From: Collybia mongolica | Taxonomy: Eukaryota > Basidiomycota > Agaricomycetes > Agaricales > Clitocybaceae | NCBI GenBank assembly: GCA_013420905.1 | Contig: JAAXNY010000008.1 | Span: forward strand, 1,302,001-1,366,000 | Length of the DNA: 64,000 nucleotides | Direction of reading: 5' to 3' | Part shown: positions 41,687-59,800 of the stretch, piece after piece | How positions within the stretch are numbered: the stretch's first letter is position 1 | Layout of the letters: every line of letters starts with the position of its first letter | Position numbers and translations under genes: made by a program | Notes under the pieces: model-generated | What the model was told of the DNA's origin: nothing | Seen by the model: the letters and a program-made list of their open reading frames with translations, nothing else | Database searches by the model: none

Positions 41687-43294
41687 CAGTGGCTCAAAAA
41701 ACTGCCCCAATGTTTGTACATTTTTGAAAGATCAATATGGTATGAAGTGCTGACATAAGCAGGGGACCTGGGGTAATTATGTAAGATACTATGACATCGT
41801 GGCTTTCCAATGGACCCTGGATCATGTGATTTGGATCAAAACCCATTAAGCTATAGGCCAAACAAAATGATTACTCATTGGGGCAGTTTTTTGACCCTCT
41901 ATTAATTTTCTATCTAATACTTTGTATGACCACCTTTTGCCTTTATAACTGCTTGTATCCGCCTGGGCATACTTTCTATCAGGTTTTGGCATACCTCTGG
42001 TGGAATTTCACCCCACTCTTCAGCCAATCTATCCCACAACTCATGTACTCCTTTGGGTGGTGTCGGATATTCTTTAAGACGGCGCTTGAGATGTTCCCAA
42101 AGGTGTTCTATTGGATTCATGTCAGGGGATTGGGCAGGCCAGCCAAGGACTTGAATGTTGTTGTCTTCAAACCACTGTGTGGCCAGTCCAGATGTGTGTT
42201 TGGGGTTGTTATCTTGCTGAAAGTAGCGCTCGCCATCCACCATTTCCAACTTCTCAAAACTTTCCTGAACTCCACTCTCCAAAATTTCACAGTATTGAAC
42301 CTTGTCCATGTTCCCCTGCACCTCTATGAGCTTTCCCACTCCATTCCACCCCATACAACCCCATACCATGAGGTTTCCTCCTCCTCCATGTTTGACAGTA
42401 GGTGATGTTGTTCTATCAGATGGTGGTTCTCCCCTTTGTTTCCAGACATAAACCTTTCCATCTGACCCAATCCTATTGATTTTGGTCTCATCTGTCCATA
42501 GAACCCTTTTCCAGTCCTCCACAGTCCAGCTTTCATGATATTTTGCAAACTGGAGACGCCGGATGCGATGGGCTCGTTTGAGAAGAGGAGCTTTCCTCTT
42601 TGTAGCAGCATAAAATTGATTTTCCTTGAGTGCATTTCTGACTGTCTGGGGTGTGACAGGATTGGGGATGATGCCATTGATGAATTGGGTAGCCTGAACT
42701 GCATTATCAAGCTTCCCTGACTTGATTTGACGAATAATTGACTGTTTGTCACGAACAGACAGCTTGGAGGGGTGGCCACCAAGGTTGTTTTCTTTGTTTC
42801 CATCCACATCTTTGCTGATCCTACTGATGGTACCCTTCCCTAGACCAGTTTTCTCCTTGATTTGATGCTGAGAATAGCCCTCATTGAGGAGAGAAACAAC
42901 AGTATTGTGCTGAGCAGTAGAAATGGCTTTCATGATGGTGGTAAGAGGTCAAGAAGATGATTGAACCAATTCCAACATGTCAAATTGATACAAATAAAGT
43001 CACATGACATTGTTTATTCTTCCCACAGTCCATAATGTTCTTGCATTGGATCATAAATGCCAGAATAATGGAAAATAAGATAAGGGTCAAAAAACTGCCC
43101 CAATAAGTAACCATTTTGTTTGGCTTATAGCTTAATGGATATTGATCCAAATCACATGATCCAGGGTCCATTGGAAAGCCACGATGTCATAGTATCTTAC
43201 ATAATTACCCCAGGTCCCCTGCTTATGTCAGCACTTCATACCATATTGATCTTTCAAAAATGTACAAACATTGGGGCAGTTTTTTGAGCCACTG
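41687..43294 (-). mobile_element. Apparently intact Tc1/mariner element with 212-bp compound terminal inverted repeats
   Basis: 1,608 bp flanked by TA on both sides (41,685-41,686 and 43,295-43,296). Terminal inverted repeats 41,687-41,898 and 43,083-43,294 are nearly identical, starting CAGTGGCTCAAAAAACTGCC. I count about six differences, all in the inner third. Each repeat is itself bounded by an inverted pair: CAAAAAACTGCCCCAATG near the outer end and CATTGGGGCAGTTTTTTG at the inner end. The transposase ORF lies between them with no stop. Close similarity of the repeats and an open ORF suggest recent activity. Confidence 0.93.
41914..42933 (-). CDS. Tc1-family DD34E transposase, full length
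   Basis: 339 residues, uninterrupted. N-terminal helix-turn-helix (residues about 1-45: LLNEGYSQHQIKEKTGLG, TISRISKDV), then a GGHPSKLS linker in the place of the GRPR-type AT-hook, and a second HTH (about 60-115). The catalytic triad is complete: D in VLWTDETKI, D in YFQQDNNPKH, E in NPIEHLWEHL, with 34 residues between the second D and the E. C-terminus GGHTKY. The enzyme cuts and pastes the element at TA sites. The upstream flank holds no obvious intron. The start MKAISTAQHNTVV follows directly on the inner edge of the right-hand repeat region. Same family as the broken copy at 29,627. Confidence 0.93.
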   Translation of the reverse strand: MKAISTAQHNTVVSLLNEGYSQHQIKEKTGLGKGTISRISKDVDGNKENNLGGHPSKLSVRDKQSIIRQIKSGKLDNAVQATQFINGIIPNPVTPQTVRNALKENQFYAATKRKAPLLKRAHRIRRLQFAKYHESWTVEDWKRVLWTDETKINRIGSDGKVYVWKQRGEPPSDRTTSPTVKHGGGGNLMVWGCMGWNGVGKLIEVQGNMDKVQYCEILESGVQESFEKLEMVDGERYFQQDNNPKHTSGLATQWFEDNNIQVLGWPAQSPDMNPIEHLWEHLKRRLKEYPTPPKGVHELWDRLAEEWGEIPPEVCQNLIESMPRRIQAVIKAKGGHTKY

Positions 43295-43388
43295 TATATT
43301 TCCTCCACTAAGATGATCCCCCCACTTCAGAATTCAATAACTAAGACATCTAGCTATGTGTAGTACTGAAGCTAGCTGTTCCTCAATA

Positions 43389-44386
43389 TAGTTGCGGACA
43401 ACCAAACATGACAAATGTAGTATCTCACCCAAAATTAAAAATTGGGCAATCTGACTTCAGATTCGAACTCAGGATGGCAAAATACGTCAAAAAACACTCC
43501 TCCGAAGTTTTTCCCACGAGCAGTTAGAATGGCCAATTTTTTTAAACAAATTTTTGACATTTTTGGAGGGCACGTCACCCAGAAACAGGCAACCGGTGAG
43601 CCTATCATAGCATCAAGGTGCATCATTGCACTTCGCGACACTGAACGGTGACCCTCAGTAAAGGAATAGTCAGAAATTTCGACCTTGGTCAAAAAATACA
43701 TTTTCGGCTAACTTTAAGCTCACAACTTTTCTCCGACTATGTCGAAATTCCGGACTAGGAATCAACTAAATACTACTTTTTTTTTCCTGAGGGTGACCCT
43801 TTTGCTTCCTTACAGCCCATGCTTTACCTTTCAACCCAAGATGATAGGGACTCATGAAATGCCTGACTGATGAATTGCCAAATCATGTTCACCAAGCACC
43901 TTGTATGCCATGTTCTTTGCATTGTCAAAAGACTTCCTGGGAACTTGCCACTAGTGGTATTTTACCCATCCCCAGTACTGTACAGAATATAATCAGTTGT
44001 AATGTTTTGCTAATCACCCAAAAACATACAATTTCAATTGGATTCGGCTCACAATGAAACTTGTGCACATCTGGCTTTCAAATCCTTCACATCAAATCTG
44101 TGCTCTCAACGGCTGTGGTGGCAGGTGTAGGCTGGCCCTGGGTTGATCCCAAAGCCCTGAAATATTTCTCTTCTCTATTTTATGTATTTTTAGTGATTTT
44201 TTTGAGGGTTGGCCAATATTTTGGGGGTCAAAATTTCGGGACCTTGGAAATCGGACAATCGGCTCATGGAATTTAACTTAAATGGACCTATATATGATCC
44301 CCAAATGGTTTAAAGAGCAGTCTAATAAGTTGCCGTGGTTGAGAAAGCTTTTCATTTTTTTTGTTGTGTTTGGTTATCCGCAACTG
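43389..44386. mobile_element. 998-bp non-autonomous element with short inverted ends and TA duplication
   Basis: Left end TAGTTGCGGACAACCAAACA and right end (complement) CAGTTGCGGATAACCAAACA are inverted copies, each bordered by TA (43,387-43,388 and 44,387-44,388). The interior has no credible ORF (longest about 88 codons). The TA duplication suggests mobilisation by a Tc1/mariner-class transposase; the terminal sequence differs from that of the element at 41,687. Confidence 0.75.
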
Positions 44387-44531
44387 TAGGACTGCACTGG
44401 TAATACTCCTCTCCTCCTCCTACAAATATGTATAACAACAACATCCACCTTTATTGTAAAAATTGTGTCGCAACGGGACTCCATTTTTTTCTACTTGAAA
44501 AAAATACATTTATACTCATGCTAGTTCCTAT

Positions 44532-47141
44532 CTAAAATGACCCTTCATTTCCTGCTGCTTCGTGCCTCCATCCAAGATGGACACTATGGAAAGGCGGTTG
44601 AGGAAGCAACACAGGCTGCACAGGCATGGTATATTGAATATCCAAATCCTCCAAAATTTGCTTCAGATTACGCATAAAAGTAGTGCGGCGTGCCCACCGA
44701 CCACCCCAATCTTGCCAGTTTGGACGATCTAGGCCCAATCAGAACACTCGTCCAAGGCTATACGTGTTGCGCTTACGTTCGATCGCTACTACCAAGTGAA
44801 TAGCATTCTGGTATTCCATTTTGTCAATGTTGAGAGCACATCCTGACCAGTCCCGATTGTTCGCTGTGATGTAGGCATTAATTCGGAATCGGAGCTGTTC
44901 AACAACTTCCATAGATGTGTTATAGGAAATCATTAGTTTTGTAGACTCCCACCTGCTTGTATATTAGTCGGAATAGCGACGCAAACACCAACACTTACAT
45001 TGACTTGCTGCGTCGTAAGTTATGAACGAGTTTGGTACTGGCAAGGAGGGCATTCGGAGCGATGATTTCTTGACCATCGACTCGGCGAAATGTAGTAGAG
45101 AATAGGCCAAATTCCAACACATACAGAACCTAAAAGTAGCCCGTTAATAATGAGGTGAACAGAAAGGACAGGATTTAATTGCCTGGTCGTCAATCATCAC
45201 AAGATCCCCTACATCAAACACATGAGTCGAGAATATGAAAATAAGCTGACTGGTCTGTCAGAAGTGTATGTCATGGAAAGATTGTTGTACATACTGATTC
45301 AAATAGGGTTTGAGCTGAGTGTCCAAAAATGAACGAGAAGCCTAGGATAATAGTTGCCAAAGGAACCAAAGAGGCAAGTGTATTTTCCCGATTGAAAATC
45401 AGAAGACACGCAAAAATGATGCCAATAAAAGCTACTGCCAGCAGAACAGCATCCAGTTTTGCAACTGCTGAACTCGCATCCTGGCATTGATTAGACACAT
45501 TAGACAGAGCTTAGCATGCCCACCAACCTTGAGACTGGACACCAAAGCCTTCCGTTCCCGATATATTCGCTGCACAGCCTCGCGCATCTCTCGTTTGCTG
45601 ATGTCTCCATTTGTATCTTTATCGAACAAAGCAAAAGCCTCATGCTGAAGGAGAGCAGCCCATGAGATCACATAAAAAAGGGCGGAATGCATACTTACAG
45701 CTTCACTGGTAGTACGGAAGTACGGATAAAAGTCTAAAATCGATGCGTCAATAAGTAACATATCATAGACATGGGATAAACTCTTGCCTTCTACTAGGAG
45801 ATGTGACCTTGCTGGACTGACATCACTTAGAGCACTAAATAATTTCCTTGCTAATCTACGTGCTGAGTGAAGGCCTCCAAGCTCTCCTCCTTTGTTAAAC
45901 TTCGAATTTTTTAATGCAACTTGGCCAATTGCCCCACCAAGCTACATTTCCTTGATGATCGAAATATATTTTTTAGTAGAGAGATATGGAACGAACCTGA
46001 TCAACAATGACACTTGCCATTGCTTTTTTTCTCTTCCGCTGCCTCTCCACATGTCGTATGTTCGATGAACCCTTTTCAGCGGGGGTATCGTGACCTTTTT
46101 CGCTCCATACAGGTGATCCATCGACATTTTGTCCGGATTTGTTACGACGATGAGAGACCCCAAAGATATCTACAGATGCGGAGGGGCTCTTGTGACCCCG
46201 TCTGATATAAGGAGATTTCTTGTTTGGAGCTGGCTGAGCATTCGAGAGACGATCAAGGGCTTTAAGACCTTTTCGATTCTCCAGAAGTCGATCAGCAAGA
46301 GCCTTCTCATGAAAATTTATGGCAACAAATTGGAGAAATAGCTTCTCCACGAGCAGAATGATACCAGCCGCGAACAAGGCCTTGATGAGAGGTCAAGTGG
46401 TTAACATACCTAGACTGGATAGAATGCAACAATCTTACCTGCATTACACGGTTGATGATAATCCAATATTGACCAGGAGGACGATAAACTGCTCTGAGAA
46501 TTGACAGACTTATCCAAGCCCAGGATATATCAAGCGTAAGCTTGAGCCAGGCCGAAACGGCCATGGTCAACTAACAGCCCCAGGTCTATATCAAAAAAAA
46601 AAAAAAACGACAGTCAGACCAACGCACACACCTCCAATTGGGTCTTCAGACGTTCAACGTGGCCCCCAAGCAAAACGATAACCGACACCACCATACGAGG
46701 CATAGCGTCAACTACCAAGTATGTCGCGCAAGCCGACGTCCAAACAAGTGTTAGCCACAGGGACCAAATATGTACATGGGGAGTGACAGAGCTTCCCGCA
46801 AAGCGAATATTAACGACGAGCAGAGGCGCAATCAAAACGCCAGCCACGAGCACACCAATTAGTACAACCCGTATTGGCCTTGCAAGTTTCATAAATGCTA
46901 TCCAGATAGCCCTTCCCCGCTTCGCCTGAACCTTACCCTCCGCAGCATTTGAGGCCTCCTCTTCGTCCCAGTTAAACTCATCGGAGGAGTTGGTCGCCGT
47001 TGTATCGGAATCCGAATGAGTAACGTCATCTCGAAACGTAGCGATTTCAGACGGAGGGCGGGAGGCAAAGTCATGCTCCTTCGTAATTGTAAGAGCAGGG
47101 CGAAAGCTTGCTTCATCAGGGGAGGAGTTTTTATCGGCCAT
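44532..47141 (-). CDS. MscS-family mechanosensitive channel with EF-hand (fungal Msy1/Msy2 type)
   Basis: Starts MADKNSSPDEASFRPAL at 47,141 and ends AAGNEGSF with TAG at 44,532-44,534, about nine exons. Introns include 46,571-46,631 and 46,390-46,438. Order: acidic N-terminus; several membrane segments (PIRVVLIGVLVAGVLIAPLL; IWSLWLTLVWTSACATYLVV; ALFAAGIILLVEKLF); a Ser/Lys-rich loop; an EF-hand with a complete calcium loop DKDTNGDISKRE; pore-lining segments (LDAVLLAVAFIGIIFACLLI; ASLVPLATIILGFSFIFG); and the MscS beta domain (EFGLFSTTFRRVDGQEIIAP, NALLASTK). It closes with the typical HRPNWQDWGGRWARRTTFM tail once the C|GTAAGC splice is used. Known relatives sit in ER or vacuolar membranes and answer hypo-osmotic shock with calcium control. 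A TATA-like box lies about 90 bp upstream. Confidence 0.88.
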
Positions 47142-47223
47142 GGGTGTTGCAAAAGCAGTGACTTTGTGAAAGGGCCATCCAGTTGACGTTTATTTTACGA
47201 GATCACGAATGCGAGTGGAGCTT

Positions 47224-47240
47224 TCCTTATATAAGTAAAT
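47224..47240 (-). promoter_or_regulatory. TATA-like box of the MscS channel gene
   Basis: The minus strand reads TTACTTATATAAGGAAA about 85-95 bp before the ATG at 47,141, inside the 182-bp gap to the transporter gene. Position and sequence fit a core promoter. Confidence 0.4.
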
Positions 47241-47323
47241 AACCACCCGTGATCTGCAGGCTTGCTCAATCTAATGATTGTAAAAATATCCTCGATAGGC
47301 CTCTATGTAATTCTATCTAGGCA

Positions 47324-53365
<6,042 letters not shown>

Positions 53366-53583
53366 AGTGGTCGTAGAGTGAAAGGAATACCAGGGTCTGG
53401 ATCGTTCTGAAAGAAGTTTCCCCTCGTTACTTCGGACCCTTATTTAAATTTTTGGCCGGGCCGTTCCTGGATGACACACATTTCCACACCACACCCCGGT
53501 CCACACGGATATGATTGTTAAATCATGGGAAACAAAATTCCACGGCGACTTGGTCATCCAGGTATCGATACAATATATATACT

Positions 53584-54301
53584 TTAGTAGTCATCCAGTG
53601 CAGGGAGTGTATCTCCATGAATCATTTCCCCCAAGGCAATTTTCTTAAACAATTCGTAGGCCCTGTCCAAATCATCGTTCACGATAACCATATCATGCAC
53701 ATTAGGTTCTTTCGCATATTGAACCTCCTTCAGGGCTGTCGCAAGCCGTTTTTGTACCATTGCCTCCGATTCGGTTCCCCTCTTCTGGAGACGAGCGGTG
53801 AGAGTGCGCATTGAAGGAGGTGATATAAAAAGGTAGACAGGGTTTAGATTGGTATTTTTTATTTGACGGACGCCCTGGGTACAAGTTCGATGTGGACGTA
53901 AAGGAATCGGACGGGCTGAAGCACACCTGTGCCTCAATATCCAATATACATCTTTTACCCATCTCTTGAACTTGACGAACAGTCTGGAAGCTTGTGCCGT
54001 AGAAATTTCCAGAGAATTCCGCATGCTCAATAAAAGCATTTTCTTGGATGAGATCTCTAAACTTCTGAAGAGATACAAAGTAATACTGTTTTCCATGAAT
54101 TTCGCCTGGCCTCGGCATTCGAGTGGTGTCTTGAGATCTGATCAGTCAGCGCACGCTAGGGAAAGCAAAATACAAACGGGATACACTGAAGCCGAATTTG
54201 TCCGGAAATTCTCTGAACAGGCGTTGGAGTAGAGTGCTTTTCCCGACGCCAGAAGGTCCGGAAAGGACGAGGGGTCGGAGGAAATCCGAACGAGGGGACA
54301 T
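53584..54301 (-). CDS. GUK1: Guanylate kinase
   Basis: Three exons: 54,301-54,178, 54,129-53,927 and 53,874-53,584, giving 205 residues, the normal size. It converts GMP and ATP to GDP and ADP in the cytosol. P-loop GPSGVGKST (residues about 15-23), GMP-binding part [19 protein letters not shown] and [15 protein letters not shown], then [14 protein letters not shown] after the second splice, and the lid [20 protein letters not shown]-terminus LPALDDY. Intron 1 starts GTTTGT and ends CTCAAG; intron 2 is GTGTGC...CCCAG (52 bp). The start at 54,301 leaves 286 bp of shared promoter with the divergent kinase gene. Confidence 0.93.
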
Positions 54302-54587
54302 GGTACATACAGGCACCTATGTAGCAGACTTGGAGAAAAATGGGCTCACGTGTGATGTGTGTGATGTGACAGTAACATGATGGAGAATATTGTGTAGTAA
54401 CGAGAGCAGCCTGACAAGCCCCTTGACCGCCATTTCAACCGCCATTGACCATCCTCCAAGGTCGCCACCAGGGACTGAGTCTCCTGTTGCTTCTGTCCTG
54501 GCGTCCACTATTCACTCATTCTGACCGGCCTCACTGTGCCTGCCTTCCCCACTCCTTCTACTTGTACACGACCACTTACGATCTATC
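54302..54587. promoter_or_regulatory. Divergent promoter region between guanylate kinase and the kinase gene
   Basis: 286 bp between two opposite start codons. C/T-rich on the kinase side (TTCCCCACTCCTTCTACTTG just before the ATG at 54,588). No clear TATA box on either side. Confidence 0.4.
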
Positions 54588-56352
54588 ATGGGCGCCGTTT
54601 GTTGTCGACCTCAGGTCCGTCTTCCTCGCTATTGCCGGTCTTCGTCCTCACAATCTGCCAGCCCATCGACTTTGATGGAGACGTCAATCTTTTCCACTTC
54701 GTTCTTCTACGATGCGTAGGAAAGGGTGCATTCGGAAAGGTTCGCACCCACACAATATCCACCTTTTCCTTGACTCAAAATGTCACCAAGGTCCGCGTTG
54801 TTCAACACAAGCAGACTCGGGAGTTGTATGCCCTCAAGTATATCAACAAGGCCAAATGTGTGAAGATGAAGGCTGTTCCCAACGTAATACAAGAACGTCG
54901 CCTCCTAGAGGAGGTAAGCTCCGTCCAGCGAGATAGTAACCAAAATTCTTACTCCATCCTCCATAGGTTGACCACCCATACATCGTCAATCTGCGCTATG
55001 CTTTCCAGGACGACGAGAATTGTTTTTTTGTACTAGATCTTATGCTAGGCGGAGACCTTCGTTGTAAGTCGTTCTCAGGACACCTTCCTACCCACACGAA
55101 TCACTCAAACTCCCCAGTCCACCTCGAGCGTCTAGGGTCTTTACCAGAGGAGACTGTCCGTTTTTATGTCGCGCAACTATCCTCTGGCCTCGCATTCCTC
55201 CACGATAATGGCATCATGCATCGGTCAGTTTCATACTGTTCCCTTCTGAGTTCTAATTTGCCCTTCTAGCCCTCCTTTCCCCTTCATACTAAATCTACTA
55301 TATTCAGGGATCTCAAGCCAGACAACATCCTCCTCGATGAGCGAGGGAATGCCCATCTGACCGATTTCAACATCGCCGTCCATTTTGGGGAGCGCAAGCT
55401 AACCGGCGTCGCAGGATCCATGGCTTACATGGCACCAGAGTAAAACCATAATTCTCACTCACCTTTATGGTCTGACGGTTTTCCCGAAGAATATTGACTA
55501 AACGTGGATACACATATTACATTGATTGGTGGTCTCTCGGTGTTTGCGCATACGAACTCATCTTTGGTCGCCGGCCTTTCAGGGGAAGGACAAACAGTGA
55601 TTTGACATATAGCATATCCAAGGACCCCCTGAAATGGCCTGAGGATGCGGATAAGAAATGCAGCCGAGTTGGTATGCAAGTATTAAAGGGGGTGAGTAAT
55701 TTCCATGCACTCTACAAGGCTTCGGCTGAGACAGAGCAGTTCCTGGAACGAGACCCTACCAAGCGATTCGGGTGCAAGCCTCACGGCGAGGGGTATCAAG
55801 AACTACGACGACATCCTTGGTTTAATCCGATCGATTGGGATACCCTGGAGTCGAAGGAACAAACCCCCCCTTTTATACCCGATGTACGCATCTCCACGCA
55901 CTTCTTCCAATGTACTCACATACACGAAATCCTAGGCGAAGAAAGCTAATTTCGATGCCTCCCATGAGCTAGAGGAATTACTTTTGGAGGATAATCCTCT
56001 GAAGGCAAAAGCACGAAAAGCTAATCAGGACAACCTTAGTGCCGAGATGAGGCAAATGGAAGAACAGTACGTGCAAAAACCACTGGTCCAGATTGGGTTT
56101 TAAAATAGGTTACACAGATTTACTTCATATGACTTTAAGAAAATGCAGCGACGTTCGTACTATCCCCATAATCAGCACATCATCTCTACTGCGACGGGAA
56201 CTTCATCAGGAATGGCCTCCTCTCGACCGGGAACCCCTGCCAATGACTTACGTGGCGAGCATGGAATTACCATTGCTGGTAATTCTCTCGATGGAGGAGA
56301 TTCTGATGTCATCCGTGCGGAGAAAATGACTTCAGAGAAAGACTACTCATAG
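54588..56352 (+). CDS. Serine/threonine kinase of the STK32/YANK type (AGC group)
   Basis: Starts MGAVCCRPQ, a typical N-myristoylation plus palmitoylation signal (Gly2, Cys5, Cys6), then after an intron [20 protein letters not shown]. Kinase motifs: glycine loop [11 protein letters not shown], lysine in [32 protein letters not shown] (spliced), [17 protein letters not shown] with HRD split by an intron, and DFN ([10 protein letters not shown]) instead of DFG, a hallmark of the YANK family, then [10 protein letters not shown] spliced via GA|GTAAAA to [37 protein letters not shown] and the downstream [12 protein letters not shown] are typical of the group. The C-terminal tail is Ser-rich, ending MTSEKDYS. 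Human STK32 members are poorly characterised membrane-linked kinases; the fungal function is unknown. About nine exons. Confidence 0.9.
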
Positions 56353-56875
56353 CAGCAGGCTTTGTCAGTCCATCCATCACGCAATTTACACAACGCACGC
56401 CCAATTTTCTCATGCGACACATGTCTGCTCCCTTCTACTTCATCCATGGAATGGCCCTCGGTTTCGTTGCTTTCGTACTCATATATCCCCATCTCTGCCT
56501 TTCACCAATCTATATAATATGTCAGCACTGGTATCTCTGTTCATCGCCGTTTTTTCTATATACTCCGTCGTACTTGCACTATCGTCTCCCTGGGCCTCAC
56601 ACTGGTTATTTGTTACTTTCTTTAATTTTTTGTAGGAGTACCCGAACCACCACAACAGTTTGTTTAAATTTGTTGAACTTTGTCACTATTCAAATCAGTC
56701 GTTGAGAAGCAATCAATTTCGATGGCATCCCTTTTCACATTGACTCCACGCCCGTCAGTACGTCAGTCTTGTGACTTAGATAACACTAGCGATCACGCAA
56801 ATCCCATGTGACCTGCACAAGCAATCTGAGGTGCGATCTTGTGTCGCAACCATCACTCACTATTCACGCACCATC
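56353..56875. other. Intergenic (3' UTR of kinase, promoter of ligase)
   Basis: 523 bp, C/T-rich, no gene supported. Confidence 0.5.
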
Positions 56876-59800
56876 ATGTCCCAAACACCCTCGGAATATA
56901 CGGAAGGTGTCCCATTTTCCTTGTAACTTTTATATTTAAACATCTTCTTCTGCGTTCTGACAGTTCGCTAGTCTATGCTCCCTTTTCCGAGAAATATCCC
57001 AAATTACACCCCAAACCGTCACGTCTAGATCGCGTGAACAAAACAATAAACCAAATTATCCCGCCATTGAAGTATTCAAACGATGGACTGCACAACTACA
57101 CGCTTTGTTTGACCCACTTCCACCCGGTACGACAGCCATTGTTTTCAAATTTCTCTTTCCCGAGGACGATATACACCGAAAATATGGTATGCAAGAAGCA
57201 ACATTGGCTCGTTATCTTGCGGACTGTATAGGAACAGATACAAAAATACTCCAACAGTGTCTTTTCGAAAGTGCTTCGGGTTCTTTGGGCGATAAGGTTA
57301 AACTGGCACTCCAGCGAACATCCTCGGTACGACTTAACACTATAATCTGGTGACCTTCACTCATCACATCTCCAGAGGACAGAAGACCACATTAGTCCCT
57401 TGTCCATATCGCAGGTCGATGCCCTCTTAGACGAGCTCGCTTCAAATTCAGGGTTCTCTTACAGATCAATTCGAAGTGCATACCCAAAACACGTTCGACG
57501 TAAACGGCTCCCATTACTGAGAGCCCTATTTCGCCCATTATCTTCTGTGGATGCTTCGTTTCTAACTCAAATCATCCTGAAGGACCTCCGACCCGTCCTG
57601 TATCCCTTGCATGTTCAACACTATAGTTCAGCCCTACTAGACTTCAACTCGAATTCCGTTCATATACTTACGAAGGAGCATGCAATGAAGGTGTGGGATC
57701 CCACTTGTTGGATGCTCAATGCATACCGTGTGAAAGCAACGATCGACGAAGCATCAGCAAGTTTTGAGTTGCCTCCATACCAAAGGGATCCCAATATGCC
57801 TTGCATCGGCATCCCTGTTCAGGTGACCGTTAAGAAGAACCCTCCCTCTCAATATGCTCACATCATTCAGATACCGAAGTCCGAAAAAGGTAGAAATTGT
57901 GCTCATGCTTTGGAATTCGTAAGGGGTTCCAAGAAGGCGTGGGCTGAGACAAAATACGACGGAGAGCGAGCGCAGATTCATGTTGAGATCCTCCCAGATC
58001 GTACATCCAAGATCACAATTTATAGCAAAAGTGGACGAGACTCGACCATGGACAGATACGCCATCCACAAAATCATTCGCAATGCTCTCGGGCTTTCTGG
58101 ATCTGCCACACTGAGCGGAGCCAGGGTCAAGAGAAATATTATCCTCGATGCAGAAATGGTCGCTTGTGACGAATCAAAGATAGATGGTATGTATTTCTCA
58201 CAATCACGTACGCAGCACAGGTTGACGCGGTTCAGAATTTTGGCGGATTCGTGACTTGGTTGAAATTAGCGCACATGGCGTTCGTCGTCGACAAAGGTCA
58301 CACCAAGAATCTCTACAAATGTTGTGAGACTCGTCTAGTTGATATCCGAGAATTCCTCTCATGATCTATCTAGGAATTCACAACCCTCGGTGACAAATGA
58401 TGTATCCGAAAACCATCGTCTGGCATTGGTGTTTTTTGACATCCTCTTACTCGATGAGAGAAGTTTGCTATCGAGCCCCTACTCCCAGCGGCGCGCTTTA
58501 CTCGAATCGATTATTTTGCTCTCACCAGGCGAATCGATGATTGCTAGGCGCACCCCCATTGTGATGGAGACGGGTCGTGATGGCGAGCGAGCTCAACAAG
58601 CTCTCGAGAAATGTTTTGCTGCAATAGTAGCAGATCACCAGGAAGGCCTCGTGATTAAAGCAGAGGAGAGCCGTTATCATGATTATAAGATGCCATGGGT
58701 TAAACTCAAGAAGGACTATATCCCTGGGTATGGTGATGCTGTTGATCTTGTTGTCGTAGGCGCTACATGGGACAAAGTACGAGCTAGAGAACTGAGAGGT
58801 ATGTAACAGCTTTCTTCCCTTGGCCTCGAGTTGAACCAATTTTAGTTCCACTATCAACCCTTACAACTCTTCACATCGGAGCCCTTTCTAATCCTGAAAG
58901 TATTGAGAACGATGCAAGCACTACCCAGATTCCATTTACTTGAGGTCTATCTAACCATAAATGTACAGCCGATCTGCAAACCGCACTTCCAAGTCTATTT
59001 CACTGTATCATATGGATTAAACAGAAGCCAACTCGAAGAAATTAATTTTTTGATCAAGAATTCCGACCCCATAGCCTATCGAAAGTCAGCGGTAAGTGGT
59101 CACTTGTGTGGGTCGTTCTTAACTCACCTTGTCGATCTAGCCTACGAACTCACTTCCCTACAAATTTACCCTGCTGCGTGGTCTCCAGTCACCGAGTTGG
59201 CTGTTGAAAACACCCCTACTTGCGGAGCTCTTCGGCGCTGGGTTCACAAAAGCCCCTTACAGCAAGGTAAGTCTCATGAAAATTTTGAGCTTGTTCATTC
59301 GTATTCCAAACTATTCTTGTATCTAGGATTATGAGTTGCGCTTTCCGCGGCTCACTAAAATTCATCGGCCACTGGAACGAAGTTGGAAGGAGGCAGTTAC
59401 ACTTGAAGAACTACAGAAAATTGCTCGTGACTCCGTGGGACTAGGGAATCTGGACAAGGATATCAATGACTGGTCTAGTAATTTATGGGGGAGGGACGGT
59501 TCCCCTGACGTCAACCCGACCTCAAAACGCAAGGTAGTTCTCGACACATATGAAGATCTGCATAACTTGTCATCGTGCCATGATCGAAAACGACCAAAAT
59601 CATGCTTCGACTCGTCAATACAAGGAATCGGGGAAAGTGATATCAATGCCTCTCTGTGCAGAAAACACATAGATCCTTTAACCACCAATGTCCCGAACAA
59701 AACCACTCATATCAATTTCTCATGTATGCTTGACCCCACTATACGAAGAAGGAACTCACATATCTCGCAAAAGACTGCGCTTCCAGTTTTGAAGCTCCAT

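Noticed and set aside
56839..57231. 130-codon frame at the start of the ligase gene
   Set aside because: Out of frame with the ligase DNA-binding domain; the frame reading FLFPEDDIHRKYGMQEAT is the real one.
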